Shown: piece by piece, positions 1 through 8,600 of the stretch
How positions within the stretch are numbered: position 1 is the first letter of the stretch
Layout: every line of letters starts with the position of its first letter
NCBI GenBank assembly: GCA_964533945.1
Contig: CAZHPA010000015.1
Location: 1-39,042, forward strand
Direction: 5' to 3'
Source: CAZHPA01 sp964533945
GTDB taxonomy: Bacteria > Bacillota > Clostridia > Lachnospirales > WRBF01
DNA: 39,042 nt
Program-made: the position numbers and the translations under genes
The notes under the pieces: model-generated
Database searches by the model: none
Told to the model about the DNA's origin: nothing
Seen by the model: only the letters and a program-made list of their open reading frames with translations

Positions 1-132
1 CGAGATGTATATTATTGGATGGATCGTGATAAAGTTTTAGAACGGGCTGGTATTCAGGGCAACGATCCTAACGTAAAAGGTTTGGGAGAAACGTGGTCAG
101 AAAAGAACATGGATTCTCATATTAGCAAGTAA
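1..132 (+). CDS. 3' end of an unknown gene (partial)
   Basis: An open frame enters from the left edge in frame 1 and ends at TAA 130-132, giving 43 residues that end in MDSHISK. The visible residues are polar and charged, with YYWMDRDKVLERAGIQG near the start. I do not recognise the family. The next gene starts 20 bases later on the same strand, so the two may be cotranscribed. Confidence 0.45.
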   Translation, partial: RDVYYWMDRDKVLERAGIQGNDPNVKGLGETWSEKNMDSHISK

Positions 133-147
133 CATATGAAAGGGGTT

Positions 148-179
148 ATGCAATGCCTTATGCAATGCCTTATGCAATG
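148..179 (+). repeat. 12-bp tandem repeat over a start codon
   Basis: The unit ATGCAATGCCTT occurs at 148-159 and 160-171, followed by a partial third copy (172-179). Each unit contains ATG triplets. Because the unit length is a multiple of three, gain or loss of a unit adds or removes the residues MPYA without shifting the frame, and moves the first ATG relative to the AAAGGGG ribosome binding site at 139-145. Confidence 0.85.
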
Positions 180-656
180 AGTCAATTGAGTGCTTTGTTT
201 AATATAGGTCTTATAATCTGCTCTGTTGCACTTTGTATAATTTATTATGCGTCTGCAAAGCGAACAAAGGTTTTTATGCCAAGCTGCAGTTTACCAGCCG
301 ATGGATTATATGGGTTAATTAAAACGATACCAAACCATGTATGGAATCATAAAGTAAAGGGGATTAAGGCTTCTGGAAGTAGCTGCGTACAACTCGGCTG
401 TTCAACTGTTAAAATTGTGATAACCCAAAATGCCAGTGAAATAAAGTGTGTGTATAAATTAAAATGGTTTATTAACCTGCTAATTACACTTACTTTCGGC
501 TTATTTGGTCTTGGTGGGGTTGGGGTTTTGTTTGAAGGGAACGGCAGCGAGGGTGTTGTTGCCATTGCAATAGCATTCGGCATACACGTTATCAGAGGTA
601 AAGTCCTAAATCAGGGTAGAAATATTGTTGTTTCGCTTGAAGAACATTTACGGTAG
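153..656 (+). CDS. Small membrane protein of unknown function
   Basis: This is a 167-residue protein that I do not recognise. The likely membrane segments are residues about 12-33 (LSALFNIGLIICSVALCIIY) and about 108-130 (a Gly/Leu-rich stretch), with a third hydrophobic stretch near 134-148. Between the first two lies a soluble part of about 70 residues. The N-terminus is MPYAMPYAMSQL, made by the 12-bp tandem repeat. ATGs at 153, 165 and 177 are all in frame; 153 is best spaced (7 bases) from the AAAGGGG motif. A J-domain gene follows after 40 bases on the same strand, so the two may act together at the membrane, but this is inference. Confidence 0.6.
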   Translation: MPYAMPYAMSQLSALFNIGLIICSVALCIIYYASAKRTKVFMPSCSLPADGLYGLIKTIPNHVWNHKVKGIKASGSSCVQLGCSTVKIVITQNASEIKCVYKLKWFINLLITLTFGLFGLGGVGVLFEGNGSEGVVAIAIAFGIHVIRGKVLNQGRNIVVSLEEHLR

Positions 657-696
657 CGTCTTTTGGTTCTCTCGGTAGAGGCAGGTGATATACAGC

Positions 697-1371
697 ATGA
701 CTTATGGTGCAATAAAGGATTATTATTTCATATTGGGTGTTGCAGAGAACGCTTCATATGATGAAATCAAGCTAAAATACAGGGAGCTTGTTAAAAGATG
801 GCATCCGGACAACTGCAAGGAACTAAATGCACACGATAAGTTTGTAGAAATTGCGGAAGCATATGAAATATTAAAATCGACTGAAACAAGAATTCTATAT
901 GACCGTGAAAGAGCTGAGTATAGAAACAAACAAAATTCGTCATACGGCGGTTATGGGAAATCGAGTACATATGGCGGTCACAAGAATACAGATAATGATA
1001 CCGAATGGGAACAATTCTTGAAAAGGCAAAAGGAAGCCAACCAACAAGCAGAGTATTACGCTAACCAGTCGGTTGAGGAAGTGTTAGCCTACCTAAAGGA
1101 CCGCATTTTGTATGGTCAAAGTGCTTTAAGGGGCAATCTTGGTTTTAGGGTAAGAAGCCTTATTGGGTTTCGTGCTTTATTTTATATCGTGGCAATAATC
1201 GTATCTGCGGCAACGCTTGTGGGCGCGCCTGTAGCAATACACTGCTTTTTTGCCCTTAAACACAGCCTGACATACAAAGGTTATTATATAGGCGTTGTAA
1301 CGCTGTTATGCTCCGCATTATTGGCTTTAGTTGAATTGATTCTTATTTTGTTTGTTATATCATTAATATAA
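697..1371 (+). CDS. Membrane-anchored J-domain (DnaJ-like) protein
   Basis: The first 65 or so residues form a J domain with the diagnostic HPD at residues 36-38 (KRWHPDNC), preceded by DYYFILGVAENASYDEIKLK. J domains stimulate the ATPase of DnaK-type chaperones. No G/F-rich zinc-finger or DnaJ C-terminal substrate domain follows. Instead there is a Gly/Ser/Tyr-rich linker (about 75-100), a charged stretch, and two C-terminal membrane segments (about 155-185 and 195-224). It is therefore a type III J protein tethered to the membrane. ATG 697 is chosen because AGGTGATA at 683-690 is correctly spaced; an in-frame GTG at 685 would add four residues. The specific client is unknown. Confidence 0.8.
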   Translation: MTYGAIKDYYFILGVAENASYDEIKLKYRELVKRWHPDNCKELNAHDKFVEIAEAYEILKSTETRILYDRERAEYRNKQNSSYGGYGKSSTYGGHKNTDNDTEWEQFLKRQKEANQQAEYYANQSVEEVLAYLKDRILYGQSALRGNLGFRVRSLIGFRALFYIVAIIVSAATLVGAPVAIHCFFALKHSLTYKGYYIGVVTLLCSALLALVELILILFVISLI

Positions 1372-1486
1372 AGTTTATGAGTAATCAGACACTACTAACA
1401 GTGAAATTAAGGGGGAGTGGTATAAATGTAATAAAATATATGAAAAGAAACGAATTGTCTTACTTATTCTGAAAGGATGGATATTT

Positions 1487-1747
1487 ATGGATTTATTTCA
1501 AAGCGTGGTACATAATGCTAGAAACAGTGATATGAACCAGTCAATGTCAAGAGCTAGTGGCACAGCAGAAGAAATTGGTACAAGTGTTGGCGGTTTCGGC
1601 GGTGCAATAGCCGGAGCAGCAATAGGCTCTATCTTCGGTCCGGTGGGAATAGCATTTGGTATGTATGTGGGCTCAAAGGCAGGGGCAGAAGGTGTTCAAG
1701 CGGGTATCAAAGGCATAAAAGAATTATTCAGCAATCTATATGCGTAA
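1487..1747 (+). CDS. Small glycine-zipper protein, possibly membrane-active
   Basis: This is an 86-residue protein with no signal peptide. Residues about 28-70 are dominated by small residues in a glycine-zipper pattern (GGFGGAIAGAAIGSIFGPVG, then GMYVGSKAGAEG). The N-terminal 27 residues are polar, and the tail ends in IKELFSNLYA. Such zippers insert in membranes in some bacteriocins, toxins and phage lysis or channel proteins, but also occur in harmless structural proteins. No bacteriocin leader (GG cleavage site), transporter or immunity gene is recognisable nearby. The start is supported by GAAAGGATGG at 1471-1480. A terminator follows 44 bases after the stop, closing the 153-1747 group. 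Confidence 0.55.
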   Translation: MDLFQSVVHNARNSDMNQSMSRASGTAEEIGTSVGGFGGAIAGAAIGSIFGPVGIAFGMYVGSKAGAEGVQAGIKGIKELFSNLYA

Positions 1748-1790
1748 ATAACAGCAGTAAAGAAATTTGTTTCCATATCCAACATAAAAT

Positions 1791-1830
1791 CAAGGCAGAG
1801 GGGCTACAAGTTTCTCTGCCTTGTTATTTA
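1791..1830 (+). terminator. Rho-independent terminator after the glycine-zipper gene
   Basis: A perfect 10-bp stem, CAAGGCAGAG (1791-1800) and CTCTGCCTTG (1814-1823), encloses a 13-base loop and is followed by TTATTTA. It ends the gene group starting at 153. Confidence 0.75.
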
Positions 1831-2034
1831 CCTGCTATACCAGGTTAAATTTAATCTTATCATCAAAAGAGTGACTGCCTGTTACCATTTCGCGCCACTT
1901 CCCTATATTTTGAATACATAATCCCCATTAAATTCCGCATCACATGCAAATAATTGCAAATTGTGCTATTCGAGTTGTATACTTGCAATAATTGTCCAAA
2001 TGTAACGTTGTCGTGGAGAAACCTTTAATAATTA
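1831..2034. other. Intergenic, possibly a decayed reverse-strand fragment
   Basis: No intact gene is present. On the reverse strand, short broken stretches read like protein (for example REMVTGSHSF followed by DDKIKFNLV near 1845-1905, and DAEFNGDYVFKI near 1910-1945), separated by a stop and a frame change. They may be a worn coding remnant, but I cannot name a family. Confidence 0.2.
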
Positions 2035-2063
2035 TTGAAATTAGTTCCTGTTTACGCTACAAT
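2035..2063 (+). promoter_or_regulatory. SigA-type promoter of the DUF2971 gene
   Basis: TTGAAA (2035-2040), a 17-base spacer and TACAAT (2058-2063) lie 24 bases before the chosen start of the DUF2971 gene. Confidence 0.6.
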
Positions 2064-2086
2064 AATATGTAATGAGGTGGGATATT

Positions 2087-3034
2087 ATGTCTAATAGTGA
2101 ATATGAATTTAAAAGAATTGAAAGTATCAAAAATTATGAAGCTTTAATGCAAAGTATGAAGTTAAATATAAGCATACGCACCCAAGGAACTAACAATGTG
2201 CAAATTCTTCATGGTACTAAACAAATTCTTCAGGGTACTGAAATAGCGCATAAAATATCCCTGTGTTACCCTGAAAATAGAACACTTTTTAGGTATCGTA
2301 GATGTACCGACTATACTATAAGCGCCTTTGAAAATGATGAACTTTGGTTATCGTCAGCAAGTGCGTGTAATGATCAGTTTGATAGCCTTTGCTTTATTGA
2401 ATTAAGTGAGTTGGTTAAACATATATTCAAGATACTTGGAATTGAAGCCCCACTAAAATATGCAGATAAGTTAGCAATTTGTAAAAAATATTCCAAAGAA
2501 TTCAAAAACTGGGGAAGAAGACAAAAAATAGCTTGTTTTACAGAAGACGTTGATTCAGTTACGATGTGGGGGTACTATGCTGACGGTGGCAAAGGATTTG
2601 CATTAGAATATGATATGGACAAAATGACTGAAAAGCTTAATGGTTTTTTCCCTGTTTTGTTTCCTGTAATTTATTCTAAAAATCGGTACAACGCAACTAA
2701 AGATGCTTTAGATTGGTTTCGTGCAGCAATAATTAATGATAAAGCATTGATAGATGCACTTTTTCTTGTTAATGTATCAATACTAAAAGGTGAAGATTGG
2801 AAACACGAAAAGGAATGGCGACTCATTGATATTCCTTGTAATCTTGATAAGAATAAGGAATTTGATTCGATAAACTTCGCTACACCAAAAGCGCTTTATA
2901 TTGGTGCCTCTACCCAAAAAGAGGATGAAAACAAACTTTGTCAAATTGCTATGAGTAAAAATATTGAAGTTTATAAAATACAGCCAGATAATGATTCAAT
3001 AGAAAATAAGCTGAAGGCAATAAAGATATGGTAG
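2087..3034 (+). CDS. DUF2971 family protein
   Basis: This is a 315-residue protein. Landmarks of the DUF2971 family are FRYRR followed by LWLSSASACNDQFDS (the 'N-D-P/Q-F-D' box, about residues 70-100), CFTEDVDSVTMWGYYADGGKGFALEYDM (about 155-185, given here only as a landmark) and a late HEKEWRLI (about 245). The family is uncharacterised and often carried on mobile elements and near defence genes. ATG 2087 is preferred over the in-frame ATG 2072 because GAGGTGG at 2075-2080 is its ribosome binding site. It has its own promoter. Its stop codon directly abuts the truncated end of a decayed methylase gene, suggesting it arrived by a recombination that cut that gene. Confidence 0.75.
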   Translation: MSNSEYEFKRIESIKNYEALMQSMKLNISIRTQGTNNVQILHGTKQILQGTEIAHKISLCYPENRTLFRYRRCTDYTISAFENDELWLSSASACNDQFDSLCFIELSELVKHIFKILGIEAPLKYADKLAICKKYSKEFKNWGRRQKIACFTEDVDSVTMWGYYADGGKGFALEYDMDKMTEKLNGFFPVLFPVIYSKNRYNATKDALDWFRAAIINDKALIDALFLVNVSILKGEDWKHEKEWRLIDIPCNLDKNKEFDSINFATPKALYIGASTQKEDENKLCQIAMSKNIEVYKIQPDNDSIENKLKAIKIW

Positions 3035-3040
3035 GAGCAA

Positions 3041-3528
3041 GCTGGTTGCAACGATTGGAACTAACCTGGATAGGCAAGTATTGAAAGATAAGCTTTAAAC
3101 CACCGATAAGTATTGATGATGAAAAGACGCTATTAAATATGAACTAATGCGAATATTTAATTATTAACCCTAAATACAACGCCGAAACGCTTACACTAGC
3201 AATGGCAAAGTAAAAAGGCTATTTCTATAACTCTGACCTCCAATTGTTCTGGAAGCAAGGTTATTAAGGCGCAAATAACTTTATCTTTACAGCAACTTTG
3301 TTGTACATTTATCCAGAATATTTAGATATAATAAGTCTTAAAATGGCTGAAAATGAACATCTATTAATCTGTTGCGAGGCTTTTGATGAGACCTGCCGTA
3401 AGCGGTAAAAGCGCATAACCGTTCAAAAGATACCCAAAACACTGTTGGGGCGGTGTGAGTTTGAGAAGGATAGTTATAACTTGAATATGATTTTGCAGGA
3501 TAATGAAGATTGGGGAGATGAGGGATAA
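3041..3528 (+). pseudogene. Decayed C-terminal remnant of a DNA methylase (mod-like)
   Basis: No intact ORF exists here, yet the sequence reads as protein almost throughout. It starts in one frame (KLVATIGTNLDRQVLKDKL, ending near 3095), shifts frame there, and continues in frame to 3528 through KPPISIDDEK, INPKYNAETLTLAMAK, YFYNSDLQLFWKQGY, LLICCEAFDETCRKR and TVQKIPKTLLGRCEFEKD. This second part is interrupted by four TAA codons at 3145, 3211, 3265 and 3406. The phrases match my memory of the C-terminal part of clostridial site-specific DNA methylases paired with a type III-like helicase; the family name is from memory. The 5' part is missing. Its final TAA overlaps the ATG of the next gene (TAATG), so the two were translationally coupled. 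Confidence 0.6.
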
Positions 3529-4601
3529 TGAATAATAATAAATATGAAAATTGCTGTTTTTGCAATAGCTTAATTATGACCGATAGGATGGTATTGAGCA
3601 GTAGTTCATTTTATGACTGTACAATCTGTGGCAGGTATTTAATTTCAGATTCTGTCAAGTATGAGGTTGAAAATAAATATGCAAGAAAGAGACATTTATT
3701 AGCAGGCTATCTAATTAATACAAAGGATTGCAGGGATTATAACAGTAAATTATCAGAACAAGACGACCTTAAAAATGTTACGATTTCATCTGAACGGCTT
3801 AAGAATATGTTAAATTACTCCAAAATACCCAAAACAGCAATGCAGAAATTAGATAATCTGCTATTATTTGTTTACAGGTTCAATAAATATATCGGGCAAA
3901 AGCTTATGTTTCAAGTTGGGTGGTATCCCACTTGTGACTCTGACATTCACCCATATGCACTTTACTCAGTTAATGAATATGAAGTGGTAGCAATGTTTGA
4001 TGAATTAGATAAAATGCAATATATTAACAACAAAGCGATCGGCGAAACTAATGTCCAGGTTAAACTGCGTCCTCTAGGTTTTGAACGAGCGGAGCAATTG
4101 TGTTCAACAAACATTGACAGCAAGAAGGTGTTTGTGGCTATGGGATTCAAGAAAGACCTGCTTGATGCAATGGAAAATGCCATAATACCTGCTTGTAAAG
4201 ACTGCGGATTTGATGCGTACTTGATTAAAGATAAAGAGCATAATAACGTGATTATGGATGAAATAATAATCGCCATTAAAACGAGTAAGTTCGTTATCAC
4301 TGACTTTACATATAATAACCCTGGTGCGTATTTTGAAGCTGGTTACGCACAGGGTTATGGTTTGGACGTTATTAGATGTTGCAAGAAAGAGTGGTTTGAC
4401 GAAATAGCTAAAGATAAAGATGGCAATGAGCTTGTAGATAAAGATAGAAACAAGAAGAAAGCAAATCAGTTACACTTCGATGTTAGTCACTATAACTTCA
4501 TTATGTGGGAAAATGAAGCCGACTTGAAGGAACGTTTAAAGCACCGAATTCGTAGCTTAATCCAAGGTGCCAATATGACAGATGACAAAGTGGGTGATTG
4601 A
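3528..4601 (+). CDS. Zinc-ribbon protein with nucleoside 2-deoxyribosyltransferase-like (TIR-like fold) domain
   Basis: This is a 357-residue protein. Residues 9-34 hold a CxxC...CxxC zinc ribbon (C9/C12, C31/C34). A middle helical part of about 150 residues follows. The C-terminal domain begins KKVFVAMGF (about 199) and contains the features of the nucleoside 2-deoxyribosyltransferase/TIR-like fold: KDKEH, DEIIIAIKTSKFVITDFT and NNPGAYFEAGYAQG, where the Glu of YFEAGYA is the expected catalytic residue. Relatives hydrolyse or transfer nucleoside glycosidic bonds, and some serve as NAD- or nucleotide-depleting effectors in defence. The gene lies between two decayed restriction-modification genes, with TAATG overlap before it and one base after it, so it was the middle gene of a three-gene operon. 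It alone remains intact. Confidence 0.7.
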   Translation: MNNNKYENCCFCNSLIMTDRMVLSSSSFYDCTICGRYLISDSVKYEVENKYARKRHLLAGYLINTKDCRDYNSKLSEQDDLKNVTISSERLKNMLNYSKIPKTAMQKLDNLLLFVYRFNKYIGQKLMFQVGWYPTCDSDIHPYALYSVNEYEVVAMFDELDKMQYINNKAIGETNVQVKLRPLGFERAEQLCSTNIDSKKVFVAMGFKKDLLDAMENAIIPACKDCGFDAYLIKDKEHNNVIMDEIIIAIKTSKFVITDFTYNNPGAYFEAGYAQGYGLDVIRCCKKEWFDEIAKDKDGNELVDKDRNKKKANQLHFDVSHYNFIMWENEADLKERLKHRIRSLIQGANMTDDKVGD

Positions 4602-4602
4602 T

Positions 4603-4913
4603 ATGCTCTATCATGAACACAATCTCAACTACATAAGCAAACAAATGTCGCTCCGCAAACCGCAAGAAGATATTTTACGTACGCTTTAAAATTATGCATA
4701 TCATAGAGCTTTCAAAGTAGACCGATATTGCTTGCTTTTAGGAGAGATAAACAAATTATATCCATATGCAAGGATTTTGAGTGTTCCTTCCCTTTCATAA
4801 CCTTTGCTTTAGCCACCGTTGGCAAAATAAAGCTGATGGGAGCATTCGTTACATACTTATACACGAATTATACACAAATTTCGGAATATGTAATTATTTT
4901 ACCAGCAAGCTAA
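4603..4913 (+). pseudogene. Decayed N-terminal remnant of a type III restriction/DEAD-box helicase (res-like)
   Basis: The frame starting at ATG 4603 reads MLYHEHNLNYISKQMSLRKP and hits TAA at 4687. It continues past the stop (YCLLLGEINKLYPYA) and then, after a frame shift near 4775-4790, reads FALATVGKIKLMGAFVTYLY before a final TAA at 4911. This is the start of a type III restriction subunit or related SF2 helicase, whose Walker A region normally reads like ATGVGKTRLMGAF. Here one Gly is missing and the Thr is Ile, so the ATP-binding loop is ruined. The rest of the gene is absent. The ATG follows one base after the stop of the preceding gene, supporting an original mod / transferase-like / res operon. 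Confidence 0.65.
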
Positions 4914-4977
4914 TTATACTTTTTGGGAGTAATTAAATTATAGGGCGCCTAAAATACACAAGTGATTTGAAAGGATA

Positions 4978-5241
4978 ATGGTTTTAATGGATATACCACC
5001 AATAATTCCTGTTATTATCTGCCTCGTTCATCAAGGATACAGCGATGCCAAGATAGGTGTAAAACTCGGTATAAACCGTCAGCATGTTTACAGGTATCGG
5101 CATCAATATAACATAGCCCCTGGGAGAAATTATAAGAAGCACAAACCACGAAAGCCTATAAAAAGACCAAAGTTCAAGCCGTTAGACAAGCTTAGAGTGG
5201 ATGAATTAACTGGATTAGGCTCGAATTGCTATTCGATTTAA
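4978..5241 (+). CDS. Small helix-turn-helix protein
   Basis: This is an 87-residue basic protein. Residues about 10-40 form a likely helix-turn-helix (LVHQGYSDAKIGVKLGINRQ followed by HVYRYR), like those of resolvases, transposases and small phage regulators. A Lys/Arg/Pro-rich segment follows (KKHKPRKPIKRPKFKP) and a short tail. ATG 4978 has GAAAGG a few bases upstream; ATG 4987 is an alternative start. It may regulate the polymerase cassette that begins 400 bases downstream, but a terminator lies between them, and this is inference from position only. Confidence 0.55.
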   Translation: MVLMDIPPIIPVIICLVHQGYSDAKIGVKLGINRQHVYRYRHQYNIAPGRNYKKHKPRKPIKRPKFKPLDKLRVDELTGLGSNCYSI

Positions 5242-5322
5242 GTATGAAATCACAAACCCTTAAACATATTAACTTTAGAACAATTCGGCTACATAGACCA
5301 AAATTCACAATATTATATATAG

Positions 5323-5363
5323 AACCCCTATGATACATAAAAACATGTGTCATAGGGGTTTTT
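5323..5363 (+). terminator. Strong rho-independent terminator
   Basis: AACCCCTATGATACAT (from 5323) pairs with ATGTGTCATAGGGGTT (5345-5360) around a short A-rich loop, followed by TTT. It ends the small HTH gene and separates it from the polymerase cassette. Confidence 0.85.
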
Positions 5364-5645
5364 GCATTTAAGAGCCATATATCTACAATGACAAAAAACG
5401 CTAATATGCATAAATCCAATAAAAATAGCTAAGAGCAGTACCATCTTGTGTTTAAGAAAACGAAATCTTTCGACGCCCTACCCCTCTGTATATGAGAAAA
5501 CCAAATGAAAACTCATTCAACCATAGTGTTGATTGGGTTCTTTTTGTTTGTTCAGAAACAGATGACGCAAGATTGGGATAGCTCCGCTACTCAAGATGCG
5601 AACCTAAACATCAAACCAAACAAATTGAAAGGATTGATTTTTTTA
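5364..5645 (+). other. Leader region of the polymerase cassette
   Basis: This is the stretch between the terminator and the preferred start of the polymerase. It must hold the cassette's promoter, but I see no convincing -35/-10 pair. From 5505 an open frame joins the polymerase frame, adding 47 residues (beginning MKTHSTIVLIGFFLF) that have no ribosome binding site and resemble nothing in the family. I therefore treat it as untranslated leader, with moderate confidence. Confidence 0.35.
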
Positions 5646-8600
5646 ATGAAGAAAAAAACAGCAATGTACAATACTCTCAAGTGTGATATATTTGGCACAT
5701 TGGTTACGAATGAAAATCAACAAATGCCAGTAATTAAGGTTATAAGCGACCATCTTGTCATCAATGACGAATGTTGCGACTTACGCACTATCCGTGAACG
5801 CTACAACCATGAAACAAAAGAATTTACTTCTTCTGTAATAGAAAATATTCTATGCGCTGAATCGTTCTTAACACTTCATTACGCTAAGGCTATCAATGGT
5901 GTAAACACCTTGTATGACTTCATAACCATCGACTGTTCCAATAGTGACGATAAAATGCCGGAGACAAAACAAATCAAAGATTTACTATGCTATGATGGTT
6001 TATACATACCACTGAACAAATTGATAGCAGTTGGTTATGAACCTCATTCAGAAGCGGAAATTATCACACTTGAAGATTTAAAATATGTACGTTATCGTAC
6101 GGTTATGCAGTCCGCAAGCGAAAACAGGCAATGCAAGCTAACGGCAACAACATATCCTTGGGATAATTTTGCAAAAACAATAAGCGGTAACGCTGATTAC
6201 TTGACGAATCCAACCCAAACGGCTCAAAAATCCATAGCGCGGCAAGGTTTGGCTAAAACTAATGGTAACATACTTAATGACTTTAAATTTACGCTCGCCC
6301 TTATTCCTGACCTTGAAACTGATATTACATTTAATGCAAAGTGCTACTATGATGCTGAAAACTTAGTTAAAAGCGAAACTATCTCTACAAAAAAGGTAGC
6401 TACTGATGGTTGTGGTTTTATTACTCCTACTAAGGCACGGGAAATAGCTGATTTATTAAGTCTTAGTTATATACCATCTGCTATTCAGGTACGCTATGGT
6501 CAAGTAAAAGGTATTCTCTTGGTGTTTGATTTTCAAGCTTATTCAAACGGCATTGTAAATGAAGATATTCTTTTCACACATTCCATGTGGAAGGCTGATT
6601 TTGATACTGATAAAGCAGTATTTCTTGTTGCTAACGTTAGCAAGCCAAAACGTAAATACGCAGAGTGGAATTATCAGATGTTTTGTAGTCTTAATAACCA
6701 ACTATCTTTTGAAGATATTTTGCCACATGTAGAAAATATTAAGGATTACATGCATAAAGCATTGAATACACCAGAAGATGCGTTGCAGTTTTTAGGAATT
6801 CTTTCAGATATTAATGCTTTAGATGATAGAGAGGAAATTTCTACTGATAGCAACGCATATGGCAACAACTACGAATGCGTTGACAAAGTATCAGCAGTAA
6901 TAAATTCTAATCCTAAGCTTGCTATGAATATTAAATGGGTTAAGAATTCTATCAAGAAAAAGATTGCTATTGTTGCAAAGAAAATGCTAAGTGGTAAGAT
7001 TCCTATGCCTGACAGCAGCATTGCAATTATGGCTACTGATCCATTGACGTTCTTTAACCAACTTCTTATTGATTCAGAAGGAAAATATAACTTTGTCGTT
7101 GGTAAACATGTTGTTCCAAAAAACAAACAGGCACAAGAATTATCAGCTCATGAATTCTATTACGGCGGTTATGAAGGCGAGCTATTATCAATGAGAAACC
7201 CATTAACTCATTGGGCACAGATACGAAAATTAAACTGTGTCGAAGATAATAGTAGTAGCCGTTGGTACAAGCACCTGAATCAGGTTGTAATCTTCAACGC
7301 TTTTGACGAAACAAACTTAGGTATGGGCGGCGCAGATTTTGACGGTGACATTTGCTTTATTACAAAGCTGTTTGCAGATAAATTTAATCAAGCCAAATAC
7401 ATAATCTACAATGATAACAACACAGGCGGCAAACAAAAGAAAACTGTGCTTACTGAAAAACTTGTGCAACAAAGCATTCGTGCTAATCTTACGCCAAATA
7501 TGCTAGGAGTTATTTGCAACATTAACACCCGTTGTCAAGAACTTCTAAATGATAAAGACACACTTAAGAAGTTTGTTAGTTTAGCAGGGTATATGGACGA
7601 CAGAAGCTTTGACTGCTCAAAACTGGCGCAAATGCCCTACTATCCTAAATTCAAGGATATGACAATAGCAATAGCTTATTTACAAGACCTTAACCACCAA
7701 CTAACAACGCTATCAGAATTAGAAGTTGACCGTCCCAAAACTGGTTATCTCAATCGTTTTAGTGTAAATCAGCAAGAATACACCCTTCCCTTCCTACCTT
7801 ATTGGTTCGGCAATATCAAAAACTCCCTTGAACCTTTTATCAGCCAGCCATATGAAATCATTACAGAGAATAATTTTGAGCAAAAATTGCGGATACTTAC
7901 AAAAAGCTACAACGACGGTAAGTTTGTCAAGAAAATTCACGATACATGGATATCAGGGACTTATAGTCCATATATACGTCGCACGATTGAGATGATGGCG
8001 GATACCGATAGCATTATGAGCAACATTCAGAGATATATTCAAGAGAACATTATTGACATAAAAACAGACGACAGCAGTTGCTACAGTATAGTTGAAATGC
8101 TTAACACTTCAAATCTGTTGGATTTAATTGAGGTTGAACGTATTAATAGTGCCATCGAAGTTGTTTATAAAGAATATTGTCGTATAATATCCGCAAATAT
8201 TAGGGCACTCAAAGAAGACAGTATTTCTCAATCAGATTTCGATAACGCACTTGAAGAAATTATTGCCGCAAGCGACGATAAGCTCCGCTCCATTTCTGAC
8301 GATAGAGTCGTCTTAGCCTATTCTGCATATACTCTCACATCTGAAAACTGTACAAGCTCTGGCGCATTTCCTTTCCTTACCGTCCTTGACGGTATTTGCA
8401 TCTTACTTGATAGTGTAAAAACTATTGACTATTTCAACATAAAACTTAAACACATAATTCCTGATGAAGCAAGTCATGTAATTGTTTACAATAGGCAAAT
8501 GCGCCTTCTTGAAAGCGTTGACCCAACCAAAACATACTTTGGCGATGTTCTTTTAGCTAATGGCTCATATGAGTTGCACCGCAATTTAAAAGGCAGTGTT

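Noticed and set aside
148..179. CRISPR-like repeat
   Set aside because: The repeat is a contiguous 12-bp tandem without spacers. No array with spaced repeats was seen anywhere in the window.
3041..3528. Stop-codon recoding (TAA read as an amino acid)
   Set aside because: Neighbouring intact genes end at TAA, the region also contains a frameshift, and the 5' part is missing, so decay explains it better.
5192..5419. Reverse-strand 75-residue ORF across the terminator
   Set aside because: It spans the terminator hairpin, has no ribosome binding site and overlaps the real HTH gene.
5505..5645. N-terminal 47-residue extension of the polymerase
   Set aside because: There is no ribosome binding site before ATG 5505 and the residues do not resemble the family; ATG 5646 has AAAGGA upstream.
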